Assembly: GCF_022968825.1 (NCBI RefSeq) | Contig: NZ_JALHKS010000003.1 | Location: 186,001-250,000, forward strand | Source: Chryseobacterium salipaludis | Lineage (GTDB): Bacteria > Bacteroidota > Bacteroidia > Flavobacteriales > Weeksellaceae | Direction of reading: 5' to 3' | DNA: 64,000 nucleotides | Translations under genes and position numbers: made by a program | The notes under the pieces: generated by a model | What the model saw: the letters and a program-made list of their open reading frames with translations, nothing else | Told to the model about the DNA's origin: nothing | The model's database searches: none | Shown here: piece by piece, positions 20,072 through 29,270 of the stretch | How positions within the stretch are numbered: position 1 is the first letter of the stretch | Layout: every line of letters starts with the position of its first letter

Positions 20072-21394
20072 TTAATGCTGAAAGTCTGCGACCGCTTTCG
20101 GATCGTGTTTATGCTTAAAAAGAATAGAAAATAAAATGGCGATTACCAAAGCATATAAAGCAAAATACAGCCAGATCTCATGCCACATTTTTGTTCCGTC
20201 GGCATTGGTGAAATATCCTGAAATTAAAGTACCACTAACGGAACTTCCGAGAATGGCACCAAAGCCGTTGGTCATCATCATAAAGACACCCTGCGCAGAA
20301 GACCTGATTTTACTGTCGGTTGTACTTTCCACAAATAAAGAGCCCGAAATATTGAAAAAGTCAAAGGCCATTCCGTAAATAATATTGGACATAATAATCA
20401 GTAAGAGGCCGAAACCTTCCGGCGCGCCGTACGAGAAAAAGCCAAAACGAAGCACCCAGGCAGCCATTGAAATCAGCATGACCTTCTTAATACCAAAACG
20501 GTGCAGGAAGAAAGGAATTGCCAGAATGAAGAGGGTTTCTGAAATCTGGGAAATCGAAATAATCATGGTGGAATAGTGCACCACCGCGCTGTCTTTGTAC
20601 GCTTCAACCTGGCCAAAATCTTTCAGGAAAGTGTCACCGTACATATTCGTTAACTGCAGTGCAGCGCCCAAGAACATAGAGAAGAAAAAGAACAGTGCCA
20701 TTTTTCTCGATGTAAAAAGTTTAAAGGCATCAAGGCCCAGTTTTTCAGTCCAGTTTGCTTCTTTGCGGATGAGTCTCGGTGGCGGACAGGCCGGCAAAAA
20801 GAAGGCAAAAATCCCAAGGCAGGCTGCTACAATGCCGGCAAAATAAAACTGATTAGCATTCAGCGAATTATTGAAAAAAGAAGCGATCTGTGTTCCGATG
20901 CTCTTCCCGACTTCTGAAAATGACTGCTGATCACTGAAAATATTTGTAATCCACATCGCTGCGATAAAACCAACAGTTCCCCACACGCGGATCGGCGGAA
21001 ACACTTTTACTACATCATAATTCTGGTCTTTTAATAATTTATAGGAAATAGAATTAGACAAAGACAACGTTGGCATATAAAAACACATTCCGGCGAGGAG
21101 AATCCAAAAGAAATGCGTTGGGTCATCGGTTTTTGCGAGCAGAAATAAGGTCACACCATACAAAATGTGCAGCATGCCGTAAAGCTTTTCAGCGTTGATC
21201 CATTTATCTGCGACAATTCCCATGAGGGCAGGCATAAAGATGGAGGCGATGCCCAGCGTAGAAAATACAGCGCCGAATTCCGCGCCGCTCCATTGCTTAT
21301 AAGCAAACCCGTACGTTCCCAGGGTTGTGAGCCACGCACCCCACACAAAAAATTGCAGGAAGGACAGCAGCGTCAGTCTTAATTTTAGATTCAT
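20072..21394 (-). CDS. Nucleoside:H+ symporter, NupG/XapB-like MFS
   Basis: A 440-residue inner-membrane protein with about twelve hydrophobic helices. The start MNLKLRLTLLSFLQFFVWG and the WGAWLTTLGTYGF motif (18-30) are characteristic of the nucleoside permease (NHS) branch of the major facilitator superfamily, which imports nucleosides with protons. The assignment rests on overall similarity recalled for the family. It starts 18 bp after the stop of the bifunctional nuclease gene and ends at its own terminator, so the two probably form an operon. A pairing of nucleic-acid degradation with nucleoside uptake is plausible but unproven. Confidence 0.82.
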   Translation of the reverse strand: MNLKLRLTLLSFLQFFVWGAWLTTLGTYGFAYKQWSGAEFGAVFSTLGIASIFMPALMGIVADKWINAEKLYGMLHILYGVTLFLLAKTDDPTHFFWILLAGMCFYMPTLSLSNSISYKLLKDQNYDVVKVFPPIRVWGTVGFIAAMWITNIFSDQQSFSEVGKSIGTQIASFFNNSLNANQFYFAGIVAACLGIFAFFLPACPPPRLIRKEANWTEKLGLDAFKLFTSRKMALFFFFSMFLGAALQLTNMYGDTFLKDFGQVEAYKDSAVVHYSTMIISISQISETLFILAIPFFLHRFGIKKVMLISMAAWVLRFGFFSYGAPEGFGLLLIIMSNIIYGMAFDFFNISGSLFVESTTDSKIRSSAQGVFMMMTNGFGAILGSSVSGTLISGYFTNADGTKMWHEIWLYFALYALVIAILFSILFKHKHDPKAVADFQH

Positions 21395-21412
21395 TATCGG
21401 ATGTTGAAAAAA

Positions 21413-22009
21413 TTAGTCGATTTTTTTCTTGCGGCGCTTGATCTCCTCCTGGATGGCCAGTGCAGCATCAAAGTCCTCTTCTTTCACCGCTTCGTCCAGC
21501 ATTTTCTGCAGGTCCGCCATGGCGAGTGAGGACAGATTTCCTTCTGCAGCAACTTCTTCGTATGTTTCTGGCTGAGGATTCACTTCTTCCAGTTCCAGCA
21601 AAATCCCGGCTTCACTTAACACTTGTTCGGTTGTGTAAATAGGTGCTTCGAAGCGAACTGCCATTGCCACAGCATCGGACGTACGGGCATCGAGAATCAA
21701 TTCCTCGCCGGTTTCGGAATGCTTAAAGTTAAGATTGGAAAAGAAAACGCCGTCGATGATCTGATAGATGATCACCGAACTCAGTTCGTAGTTGGCAGAT
21801 ATTACGAATTTGGAAAATAAATCATGGGTCAGCGGTCGCGGCGGATGGATATCTTTTTCAAGGCCGAGCGAAATCGCCTGTGCTTCGAAATTGCCAATAA
21901 CTACCGGGAGCTTAATATTCGTTTCTTCATGTTCCATCAGCAATGCATAAGCGCCGGATTGGGTCTGGCTGTACGAAATGCCGCGAATGGTCAGTCTTTT
22001 ATAATCCAT
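21413..22009 (-). CDS. Bifunctional nuclease family protein (DUF151) with UVR motif
   Basis: A 198-residue protein. Residues 1-135 form the DUF151/BFN domain with LPVVIGNFEAQAI near the N-terminus and LDARTSDAVAMAVRF in the middle, both typical. Plant members of this family were reported to have RNase and DNase activity. The last 40 residues form a UVR-like helical hairpin (LQKMLDEAVKEEDFDAA), similar to the UvrB-UvrC contact motif. Start and length match flavobacterial homologues. It precedes the nucleoside permease by 18 bp. Biochemical function in bacteria is not established. Confidence 0.85.
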   Translation of the reverse strand: MDYKRLTIRGISYSQTQSGAYALLMEHEETNIKLPVVIGNFEAQAISLGLEKDIHPPRPLTHDLFSKFVISANYELSSVIIYQIIDGVFFSNLNFKHSETGEELILDARTSDAVAMAVRFEAPIYTTEQVLSEAGILLELEEVNPQPETYEEVAAEGNLSSLAMADLQKMLDEAVKEEDFDAALAIQEEIKRRKKKID

Positions 22010-22079
22010 AAGTACAAATATAATTCAATTTTTCAGACCACATATTTGCACCGGATTATTTTGGTAAAAAATCATAAAA

Positions 22080-22103
22080 AAACCCGAAGCATGCTCCGGG
22101 TTT
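22080..22103 (-). terminator. Intrinsic terminator after etfA
   Basis: On the minus strand AAACCCG and CGGGTTT pair, with one mismatch and an inner AGC/GCT pairing, followed by a T run. It separates etfBA from the nuclease gene. Confidence 0.82.
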
Positions 22104-22120
22104 GGTATTAAAATCAGCAA

Positions 22121-23071
22121 TTAAGAATTTTTAAATGCTTTAATTTTCTCTGTCAATTCCGGAACGATTTCAAAAGCATCGCCTACTACGCCATAATCAG
22201 CCGACTTGAAGAAGGGAGCTTCCGGATCGCTGTTGATTACTACGATGGTTTTGGAGGAGTTCACCCCGGCCAAGTGCTGAATTGCACCGGAGATTCCAAC
22301 TGCCACATATAAGTTAGGTGCAATCGCTTTACCGGTTTGCCCTACGTGTTCAGAGTGCGGCCTCCAGCCGATATCGGAAACCGGTTTGGAGCAGGCAGTT
22401 GCTGCGCCTAATGTTTCCGCCAGATCTTCGATCATTCCCCATTTAGACGGATCTTTCATCCCACGTCCGGCAGATACCACAACTTCAGCTTCTTTCAGGT
22501 CCAGCTTTCCGGAACTCTGCTCATGAGAGATTACTTTGGTGTCCTCATTTGCGATGGTTAAGTTCTTTTTCTCCTCTGTACCACTGGCCGGATTTTCTTT
22601 CACACCAAAAGCGTTTTGGGAAACCGTTACGATAACACCGGACGCATCAGACTTCGCGTGCATCACTCCCTTACCGGAGAAAGCGCGTCTTTTCACCTGG
22701 AAGGGCTCCAGACTTTCCGGTGCCTCGAGTGCGTTGGTGATCAGTGCAAACTGCTTCATCACGGACAGCATCGGTGCTACGGAGGACGCATCGGTGGTAT
22801 GCGGGAACACGATGATGTTTCCGTCGATCACCTCATTCAATGCCTGAGCGTACGCTTTAGCACTGAAATTTTTAAGTCCTTCATCTTCGATGCAGATCAC
22901 TTTATCTGCACCATATTTACAAAGCAGTTCAGAAGAATCAGTAGGGTTCACAGAAACAGCAGTTACAGTATCACCTTTCTGACCTGCAATTGCTTTCGCA
23001 TACGATACTGCCTCAAAAGCAGCTTTCTTATACGTCCCGTTTATATTTTCTGCATATACGAATATTGCCAT
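22121..23071 (-). CDS. etfA: Electron transfer flavoprotein subunit alpha
   Basis: A 316-residue subunit that binds FAD and passes electrons from acyl-CoA dehydrogenases to the respiratory chain through ETF-quinone oxidoreductase. The N-terminal domain is the ETF fold. The C-terminal FAD domain shows SAGRGMKDP, the conserved KPVSDIGWRPHSEHVGQTGK region (about 230-250) and VGISGAIQHLAG. It lies 30 bp downstream of etfB on the same strand and ends at a terminator. Its natural electron donors include the acyl-CoA dehydrogenase at 39577-41355, whose operon regulator gene carries the same upstream palindrome as etfB. Confidence 0.95.
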   Translation of the reverse strand: MAIFVYAENINGTYKKAAFEAVSYAKAIAGQKGDTVTAVSVNPTDSSELLCKYGADKVICIEDEGLKNFSAKAYAQALNEVIDGNIIVFPHTTDASSVAPMLSVMKQFALITNALEAPESLEPFQVKRRAFSGKGVMHAKSDASGVIVTVSQNAFGVKENPASGTEEKKNLTIANEDTKVISHEQSSGKLDLKEAEVVVSAGRGMKDPSKWGMIEDLAETLGAATACSKPVSDIGWRPHSEHVGQTGKAIAPNLYVAVGISGAIQHLAGVNSSKTIVVINSDPEAPFFKSADYGVVGDAFEIVPELTEKIKAFKNS

Positions 23072-23101
23072 AATATTTTAAGTTTTAAGATTACAGACGA
23101 A

Positions 23102-23845
23102 TTAAATCACTTTTGCCTCTTCGTGCAACAGTCTCACCAGTTCGTCCAGATTGTTAGCAGGAATCATTTTTACCGCCGCGCGTGCCGGTACAGAGTCATA
23201 GGAAACTGCTTCCACTTTAACGTCAGCCGCCGCGGGTTCTTTCACTGTTAAAGGCTTGGTACGGGCTGACATGATTCCGCGCATATTCGGGATAATCAGA
23301 TCCTTCTCATCAACCATTCCCTTTTGTCCTGCGATCACCGCCGGAAGTTTAACGGAGATGGTTTCTTTTCCTCCTTCAATTTCACGAACCGCTTTCGCTT
23401 CGGAACCTTCTACTTCCAGACCAACGCACGCGTTCACGAAAGGCTGATCCAGCAATTGCGCTACCATTCCGGGAACAGCACCACCATTATAATCAATGGA
23501 TTCCTTGCCACAAAGAATCATATCATAGTTTCCTTCTTTCGCTACGGCTGCAATTTCCTGCGCCACAGAAAAACTGTCTTTCGGATCGGTATTAATACGG
23601 ATGGCGTCATTTGCACCTACGGCCAGCGCTTTGCGGATTACGGGTTCAGTCGCAGCTTCACCTACATTCACCACGGTAACGGTGGCACCCTGCGCTTGCA
23701 GCTTCACTGCTTTCGTCAGTGCAAATTCATCCAGCGGATTAATTACCCACTGAATTCCGTTTTTATCAAAGGCTGTTTTATCTGCCGTAAAATTAATTTT
23801 AGACGTAGTATCGGGAACACTACTGATACAAACTAATATTTTCAT
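23102..23845 (-). CDS. etfB: Electron transfer flavoprotein subunit beta
   Basis: A 247-residue subunit of the ETF heterodimer that binds AMP and supports electron transfer. Visible are the N-terminal VCISSVPDT, the INPLDEFALTKAVKL region, the CGKESIDYNGGAVPGMVAQ segment and the recognition-loop region. It is the first gene of an etfBA operon. The spacer upstream (23846-23938) holds a perfect palindrome shared with the marR promoter region at 34324-34342, which suggests control by that regulator. A TATCTTTT or TATCTTAG sequence next to it may be the -7 element, each with one mismatch to consensus. Confidence 0.95.
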   Translation of the reverse strand: MKILVCISSVPDTTSKINFTADKTAFDKNGIQWVINPLDEFALTKAVKLQAQGATVTVVNVGEAATEPVIRKALAVGANDAIRINTDPKDSFSVAQEIAAVAKEGNYDMILCGKESIDYNGGAVPGMVAQLLDQPFVNACVGLEVEGSEAKAVREIEGGKETISVKLPAVIAGQKGMVDEKDLIIPNMRGIMSARTKPLTVKEPAAADVKVEAVSYDSVPARAAVKMIPANNLDELVRLLHEEAKVI

Positions 23846-23895
23846 TTGCTGTGATTTATTTGTTTAGCATGTGCTAAGATAAGTAAAAAAGATAG

Positions 23896-23914
23896 TATGC
23901 ATGCATAATATTTT
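23896..23914. promoter_or_regulatory. Candidate MarR operator upstream of etfB
   Basis: The 19 bases TATGCATGCATAATATTTT are identical to 34324-34342 in front of marR. The first twelve (TATGCATGCATA) form a perfect palindrome. It lies between 51 and 69 bp upstream of the etfB ATG, next to the probable promoter. Protein binding is inferred. Confidence 0.6.
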
Positions 23915-23938
23915 TAGGAATTACTATGCCTTGAAAAG

Positions 23939-24643
23939 TTATTTTCCGGTTTGTGCCGGACGGATTTCCACCTTGCTCGGCAGTGCGCGCGGATTCATTT
24001 CCAGCAGATCCACGACCAGCTGGCCAATGTCTTCCGGCTGAATTTTCCAGTTGTCTTTTTCAGATGGCGTATTCCCGTTAAAATGCGTAGCAACGGAGCC
24101 CGGCATAATGGTGGACACTTTAATGTTATATTTTCTCAGGTCGAGCATGGCCGCTTGGGTAAAGCCGACCGCGCCGAATTTTGAGGCATTATAGCCGGTA
24201 CCGTTCTCGAAAAAGTTGGTCCCCGCCAGACTGGAAATGGTAATGAAATATCCCTGTGTTTTTTTAAGGTCCTCCACTGTGGCTTTCAAGGTGCGGTAAA
24301 TACCGGTGAGATTGGTATCAATCATGGCCTGCCAATCGTCCTCGGAGAGTTGATCGACGGGTTTAAAGATCCCGACACCGGCGTTGGCGATCACGAAATC
24401 AATTTGTCCGAAGCGATTTGTTATTTCCTGTACTGCCTTTTGTTCATCATCAGGATTTCGAACATCGGAGGCAAGGCCCATCGCCATAGAAGAATCTTCA
24501 GAAATTTGTCTGACAGCAGCAACGGCTTCCTCATGGTTGCGTCCGGAAATGGCTACTTTAACGCCCTGCTCATGCAGCGCTTTAGCGATTCCTAAACCAA
24601 TACCTTTGGTACCGCCTGTAATATAAGCTACTTTATTTTTCAT
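23939..24643 (-). CDS. Short-chain dehydrogenase/reductase
   Basis: A 234-residue classical SDR that probably uses NADP(H), with substrate unknown. The cofactor loop is TGGTKGIGLG (9-18). The structural motif NAG is at 87-89. The catalytic set is Ser138, Tyr151 and Lys155 (TISSLAG and YNASK). The basic residue after the second beta strand (SGRN) favours NADPH. It lies between the M20 peptidase gene and etfBA, separated from the former by a terminator and from the latter by a 93-bp regulatory spacer. Links to fatty-acid metabolism are possible but not shown. Confidence 0.88.
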   Translation of the reverse strand: MKNKVAYITGGTKGIGLGIAKALHEQGVKVAISGRNHEEAVAAVRQISEDSSMAMGLASDVRNPDDEQKAVQEITNRFGQIDFVIANAGVGIFKPVDQLSEDDWQAMIDTNLTGIYRTLKATVEDLKKTQGYFITISSLAGTNFFENGTGYNASKFGAVGFTQAAMLDLRKYNIKVSTIMPGSVATHFNGNTPSEKDNWKIQPEDIGQLVVDLLEMNPRALPSKVEIRPAQTGK

Positions 24644-24660
24644 ATGATTTAATTAAAACA

Positions 24661-24693
24661 AAAACACGCCCGGAAATGAAAGTCCGGACGTGT
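24661..24693 (-). terminator. Intrinsic terminator after the M20 peptidase gene
   Basis: An 11-bp stem (24664-24674 with 24683-24693, one mismatch) with core CCGGA, followed on the minus strand by TTTTTGTTTT. Confidence 0.85.
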
Positions 24694-24707
24694 ATCAGGT
24701 TACGTTA

Positions 24708-26087
24708 TTATTTTGCGTAGTTTTCGAAGAAGAGCGGAATACTTTCAATTCCCTTATAGAAATTGTAAAGCCCGTAATGCTCATTAGGTGAATGAATGGC
24801 ATCTGAATCCAGTCCAAAGCCCATCAGTACAGATTTTGCTTCCAATACTTCCTCGAACATGGCGGTAATCGGAATACTCCCGCCGCTGCGGTACGGCAGC
24901 ACTTCTTTTCCGAACGCCTGTTCCATCGCCTTCTTCGCGGCCTGGAATTCTTTGGTGTCGCCTGGTAATACGTATGGCATTCCTCCGTGATGTGGAGATA
25001 CTTTTACCTTTACATTATCCGGCGCTATTTTTTCAAAATATTGAGTGAACTTTTCGGTAATTTCCTCAGGTGTCTGATACGGGACCAAACGCATGGAAAT
25101 TTTAGCATACGCCTTTGAAGGGATTACGGTTTTTGCGCCTTCTCCAGTGTATCCTCCCCAGATTCCGTTGCAGTCCAGCGTCGGACGGATAGAAGTTCTT
25201 TCCAGCGTAGTGTATCCTTTCTCTCCTTCCACTCCTTTCAAACCGATGGATTTCTTGAATTGCTCCGGATCATCTTTGAGTTTATTCATCTCGGCGCGCT
25301 CTTCATCAGAAACGACTTCCACATTATCATAAAAACCATCAATGGTAATATGACCATTTTCATCAATAAGCTTCGCAATCATGCGCGACAGCACGTGAAT
25401 AGGATTCGGTACGGCGCCGCCATACAAACCGGAATGCAAATCGCGGTTCGGACCTTTTACTTCCACTTCCACATAACTTAAACCGCGCAGGCCGGTGGTA
25501 ACCGTTGGCTGCTCATTGGAATAAATATGCGTATCTGAAATCAGAATCACATCACAGGAAAGTTTCTCGCGGTTGGATTTCACAAAGCCTTCCAGACTTT
25601 TGGAGCCCACTTCCTCTTCCCCTTCAAAGATAAATTTCACGTTGCAAGGCAGAGTATTAGTTTGCATCATCGCTTCAAACGCTTTGATATGCATAAAGAA
25701 CTGTCCCTTGTCATCTGCCGAACCACGCGCGAAAATAGCACCTTCAGGGTGAAGTTCGGTTTTTTCAATATAAGGCTCGAACGGCGGCTTTTTCCAAAGA
25801 TCAAGCGGATCAGGTGGCTGCACATCATAATGGCCATATACGAGTACAGTCGGCAATTTGGGATCAAGCATTTTTTCACCGTACACAACAGGATACCCTT
25901 CGGTAGGACAAACTTCCACTGAATCGGCACCCGCTTTTTTTAAAAAGTCGGCGACACTGTCAGCGCACTTTAAAACTTCATCTTTATAAGCCGGATCTGC
26001 ACTGATGGACGCGATGCGCAACAGTTCAAAAAGCTCATCCACATACCGCTGTTTGTTCTCCTGGATATACGCTAAGGTTTCTTGCAT
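24708..26087 (-). CDS. M20-family metallodipeptidase
   Basis: A 459-residue zinc peptidase that probably removes residues from dipeptides or small peptides in the cytoplasm. Metal-binding motifs are visible in order: VYGHYDVQPPDPLDLW (His and Asp near residues 82-85), RGSADDKGQF (the bridging Asp) and FEGEEEVGS (the catalytic Glu-Glu pair). The dimerisation lid domain lies in the middle. The ending resembles the CNDP/dipeptidase branch. The length is normal for the family. It is a single-gene unit. Cytoplasmic peptide hydrolysis fits with the peptide uptake genes at 52.9-58 kb. Confidence 0.92.
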   Translation of the reverse strand: MQETLAYIQENKQRYVDELFELLRIASISADPAYKDEVLKCADSVADFLKKAGADSVEVCPTEGYPVVYGEKMLDPKLPTVLVYGHYDVQPPDPLDLWKKPPFEPYIEKTELHPEGAIFARGSADDKGQFFMHIKAFEAMMQTNTLPCNVKFIFEGEEEVGSKSLEGFVKSNREKLSCDVILISDTHIYSNEQPTVTTGLRGLSYVEVEVKGPNRDLHSGLYGGAVPNPIHVLSRMIAKLIDENGHITIDGFYDNVEVVSDEERAEMNKLKDDPEQFKKSIGLKGVEGEKGYTTLERTSIRPTLDCNGIWGGYTGEGAKTVIPSKAYAKISMRLVPYQTPEEITEKFTQYFEKIAPDNVKVKVSPHHGGMPYVLPGDTKEFQAAKKAMEQAFGKEVLPYRSGGSIPITAMFEEVLEAKSVLMGFGLDSDAIHSPNEHYGLYNFYKGIESIPLFFENYAK

Positions 26088-26124
26088 TGTTTCTTTTTTT
26101 AATGTAATCTCGTAAAAATAAAAA

Positions 26125-26150
26125 AAATGTCCCGCCGAAGCAAGACATTT
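26125..26150 (-). terminator. Intrinsic terminator after the small lipoprotein gene
   Basis: On the minus strand AAATGTC and GACATTT pair around a GC-rich loop, followed by about seven T. Confidence 0.82.
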
Positions 26151-26177
26151 AAACTTTGTTAACGCTTAGAAAAGTGA

Positions 26178-26471
26178 TTATTTGGCGGGCTCGGTCGATG
26201 CAGGTTGCTGCTTTTCCTGTGCTGCGCTGTCGAGCACATCACTTTGTACTGGCTGCGTCCCCTCGTTGTCACTGCCTTCTGTCATCATTCCGCCAACAGC
26301 CTGTTCTTCTACTTTTTTAGTTTCAGTGGGTGTTGCATCTTTTCTTGCAACATCACTCCAGTGTTCTGCACCCTCTTCCATGCGCAGTACCCCTTGGTTT
26401 CCGCCAGCCTGAATTTTTTGGCAACTCATCGCTAATCCGGCTACTGCCACGCCCAGAATAATTTTTTTCAT
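26178..26471 (-). CDS. Small lipoprotein of unknown function
   Basis: A 97-residue predicted lipoprotein. The start at 26471 (MKKIILGVAVAG) gives a normal signal peptide and the lipobox GLAMSC with cysteine near residue 17; a longer frame from 26495 would spoil it. The mature part is acidic and rich in Glu, Gln, Thr and Ser, with no recognisable domain, and is probably disordered. It has its own terminator and no operon partner. A similar small acidic lipoprotein lies at 43364-43585; they share composition but no clear alignment. Function is unknown. Confidence 0.7.
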   Translation of the reverse strand: MKKIILGVAVAGLAMSCQKIQAGGNQGVLRMEEGAEHWSDVARKDATPTETKKVEEQAVGGMMTEGSDNEGTQPVQSDVLDSAAQEKQQPASTEPAK

Positions 26472-26547
26472 ATCGTTATCGGGATTAATTATCAATATTA
26501 AAGGTCCAAAAATAAGAAATATAACGCTGTTTCACAATCTTATTTCT

Positions 26548-27702
26548 TCAAACAGGTGTACAACGCAAAATTTGTTTGCCGCCGACCGATTGCGTAAAGA
26601 TGAGATACAGGTCACCGCCATCGCGCAAACCGTACTTTTTCTTGATCTGTTCGGGTGTGAGCGGATGGTTCCGCGATATAATGTTATACTGCGTACGCTT
26701 CTTTAATTCACCGGCTTTAATCAATTCGGCAGACCAGGATCTTCCCGGGAAGTCCGGAATATGTTTTCCAGAGGTGTATAAATGACTGTTCGGATGAAGT
26801 TTTCTTAATTTAAATCTTTCCGATATCAGATTAAAAGCGCCCGCTTTCAGTACTGCTGCATTCGGCAGATAGAAATAGTTTAAAGGTTCCGAAATTTCAG
26901 GCTGTGCACTTATTTCTTCCTTTACATAAAAATTAAAAGACGGCTGCTGACTTTCCAGATTTACGCAGGTGATGACAGGTTCCGCTGTCCAGCCTTTTTT
27001 AAGTACCACCACAACTTCCTTCATTTCATTTTTCACGGCGATCAGGTGAATATCCGAAACGCAATCCAAAACAGAAAGCAGATAAGAAATATCAATTAAA
27101 GGTGAAAGTTTAATAACAACCGTCGGTGCCAGTTTCAACAGTTCATCCCTGATAGTTAAAATATCCGGCGAAAGATCGCTGAGCAAAAACTTCTTACGCT
27201 GCGCATCATCACGGCGCGCGGGGTCCAGAAAAACTACATCGAAAGAGTCTGTTTCAGTATTAATGAAATCCTGCAGCGGACTATTGATGAAGGTCGCGTT
27301 TTTACCGAGCGTTTGCCAGTTATGCCGAACAACATCCAGTAATCCCGTATTCTGTTCTACCAATGTGACATCGGAGAAAGACTGTGACATAAAAAAGGCA
27401 TCGATTCCGAAACCGGCCGTCAGATCCAAAAAGCGATTGCCCGAAATGAGACCCGCTTTATATTCCGCAGTTACCTGAGAGGAAGATTGCTCAAGGTTGA
27501 GATGTGGAGGAAACAGAATATGCTCCTTCAGCAGGAAGGGAAATTTGCGCCGCGCGATTTTTCTGCCCTGAATCTGCTGCGCCAGTTCCTGCACGGTAAC
27601 CTGGGGAAAAGGAGAACCTTTCAATAACACAGCAGTTATCTCATCTTGTTCATGATCTGAGATGAATTGTTGTACTTCAGGTGCGAGGACAAATTGATTC
27701 AA
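26548..27702 (-). CDS. THUMP-like class I SAM-dependent methyltransferase
   Basis: A 384-residue methylase resembling the Porphyromonas PG_1098 family. The SAM fold is seen in RFLDLTAGFGIDAFFM (about 90-105) and the acidic VEQN strand. A conserved FLDPARRD segment sits where an RNA/DNA methylase motif is expected. C-terminal THUMP-like and ferredoxin-like parts include HPNSHLYTS and YNIISRNHPLTPEQIKKKYGL. The target is presumably RNA but is not established. No ATG is present near the start. The frame begins with TTG 12 bp after the mutA-like stop, so translation is likely coupled to that gene. Confidence 0.8.
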   Translation of the reverse strand: MNQFVLAPEVQQFISDHEQDEITAVLLKGSPFPQVTVQELAQQIQGRKIARRKFPFLLKEHILFPPHLNLEQSSSQVTAEYKAGLISGNRFLDLTAGFGIDAFFMSQSFSDVTLVEQNTGLLDVVRHNWQTLGKNATFINSPLQDFINTETDSFDVVFLDPARRDDAQRKKFLLSDLSPDILTIRDELLKLAPTVVIKLSPLIDISYLLSVLDCVSDIHLIAVKNEMKEVVVVLKKGWTAEPVITCVNLESQQPSFNFYVKEEISAQPEISEPLNYFYLPNAAVLKAGAFNLISERFKLRKLHPNSHLYTSGKHIPDFPGRSWSAELIKAGELKKRTQYNIISRNHPLTPEQIKKKYGLRDGGDLYLIFTQSVGGKQILRCTPV

Positions 27703-27714
27703 CGGAAAACGTTT

Positions 27715-28884
27715 TTATTCAAACATCTCGGACAGGCGCACAGGACGGATTGCATCTTCGGCGTACATTTCTGAAACAGGTTGCGTTGCCTCACGTTGCG
27801 GGTACATATTAACGCCAATCAGTTTTATGTTTCCGTCTGCGACCCATTGCTGTTCTGCAACTGCCTGATCAAAAATTTGTCTCTGGATACTACCTTCTTT
27901 TAACAAAACACTATAGCCACCGTTCTCTTCCCAAGTTGTAAACAACTGCCACGCCTGGTCTGCCAACTGACGCGTGAGATCATCCACCAGATAGCTACCG
28001 CCGGCTGCATCTTCGAAGACATTAATGATGCTCTCATAGGCTAACACAATCTGCTGCTTAAAGGAAATTTCCTGCGAAAGCGAAGTGCGGTTCTCCAAAA
28101 GATAATCGTTGCAATATACCGCGTCGGCACCGGCAATCATAGCACCAGCCACCTCGAGCGTAGAGCGGATCAGATTATTTTCCGGATCAAATTTAGATTT
28201 GTTGCGAAGGGAATCTTCTGCAAAAATATATGGGAATAAATCGAACCCAAACTCACGGCTTAGCTGGTTGAACAGCAATTTCAGTGCACGGATTTTGGCA
28301 ATCTCAAAAAAGTAATTGCTTCCGACCGCGACTCTGAATATAAGATCTTTCAAAATTTCCGGACCGGCCACTTCGGCCAGGTCTTTCACTTTTGCCAGCG
28401 CAATCGCCAGTTGCTGGACAATGGACGCGCCAGCATTCTGATGTAACGCGGTATCAATACAAATCGCGCGCTCAAACTGTTTTGCCTGAAGTTCACGTAT
28501 CAGTTGCTCGTCTATTTTCCCGGTGGAATCTTCCGAAAAAACATCTATCAGTGAGAAACACATATTGCCGTTCGAAACTGATATATGTTCTGCAAGTTCT
28601 TTATTTTCAATATAAAGGCTTTTTTCTTCCAGGCCTTCCACATTATTTTTCAGCAAAAAAGCGAAGGTCTGCTCATCCGCTTCTTCATAGTACCGGCAAA
28701 CAAGTTGGGTAGATTCTTCAATCCGCGGCAAAGCCGGCAAGCGGTCTGTATCATCCGTGTAAAACGGGCGCACCTTCACCCCTTCCAGATTGGGCTTGGA
28801 AAGTTGGCTGTAAATATCGTCGGTCTTGAGTTGCTTCTGTACCTGCGTTTCCCAGTCCTGCAAGTTTTTCGGTGTAAATGACAT
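27715..28884 (-). CDS. Methylmalonyl-CoA mutase small-subunit-like protein
   Basis: A 389-residue protein of the methylmalonyl-CoA mutase family, matching the non-catalytic small (beta, MutA) subunit: it has the barrel region but no C-terminal B12-binding domain with a DxHxxG motif. Visible pieces include the N-terminal KNLQDWETQVQKQL, RVAVGSNYFFEIAKIRALK and FEDAAGGSYLVDDLT. It is shorter than classical MutA proteins. The large subunit (mutB) is not in this window. The upstream neighbour is divIC, and udk-divIC-mutA is a familiar flavobacterial order. The enzyme pair interconverts succinyl-CoA and methylmalonyl-CoA and needs cobalamin. Confidence 0.85.
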   Translation of the reverse strand: MSFTPKNLQDWETQVQKQLKTDDIYSQLSKPNLEGVKVRPFYTDDTDRLPALPRIEESTQLVCRYYEEADEQTFAFLLKNNVEGLEEKSLYIENKELAEHISVSNGNMCFSLIDVFSEDSTGKIDEQLIRELQAKQFERAICIDTALHQNAGASIVQQLAIALAKVKDLAEVAGPEILKDLIFRVAVGSNYFFEIAKIRALKLLFNQLSREFGFDLFPYIFAEDSLRNKSKFDPENNLIRSTLEVAGAMIAGADAVYCNDYLLENRTSLSQEISFKQQIVLAYESIINVFEDAAGGSYLVDDLTRQLADQAWQLFTTWEENGGYSVLLKEGSIQRQIFDQAVAEQQWVADGNIKLIGVNMYPQREATQPVSEMYAEDAIRPVRLSEMFE

Positions 28885-28910
28885 GCGATTAAATTTAATA
28901 TATAATGCTG

Positions 28911-29270
28911 CTATTTCTTGCCGGAAGCAGCACTATCTACGACAAGGATGAAAATTTCTTCGTTCGGTTTTTTCATAAAGTAATTTTCGCGTGCATACTT
29001 TTCCTTTTCGTCTTTATTGTTCATCAGTTTCTTATAGAACTGATCATTTTTTTCATATTCGTTTTTATAGTATGCCAGCTGCTGCTCATATTTTTTCACT
29101 TCACTGTTCAGTTCATTAATAACCAGAAAAGAAGTACTGTCGAAAAAAACCATCCAGATCAGGAACACAAAAACCGTTATGAAGTACTTGTTCACAAAGT
29201 ATTTCCGCACAAAACGGGTGGCCTGTGTACGTGGTTGGATATCCTTGATAAGCTCTTCCTGATCAGCCAT
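28911..29270 (-). CDS. FtsB/DivIC-family septum protein
   Basis: A 119-residue bitopic membrane protein of the cell-division initiator family, which helps assemble FtsL and FtsQ/DivIB at the septum. A short basic cytoplasmic tail is followed by one membrane helix (about 32-50, ITVFVFLIWMVFFDS). A periplasmic coiled coil then spans roughly 55-90, rich in Glu, Lys and Asn. The end, ARENYFMKKPNEEIFILV, matches the conserved family motif. The ATG overlaps the end of udk by 8 bp, so translation is coupled. Assignment is by architecture and motif. Confidence 0.85.
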   Translation of the reverse strand: MADQEELIKDIQPRTQATRFVRKYFVNKYFITVFVFLIWMVFFDSTSFLVINELNSEVKKYEQQLAYYKNEYEKNDQFYKKLMNNKDEKEKYARENYFMKKPNEEIFILVVDSAASGKK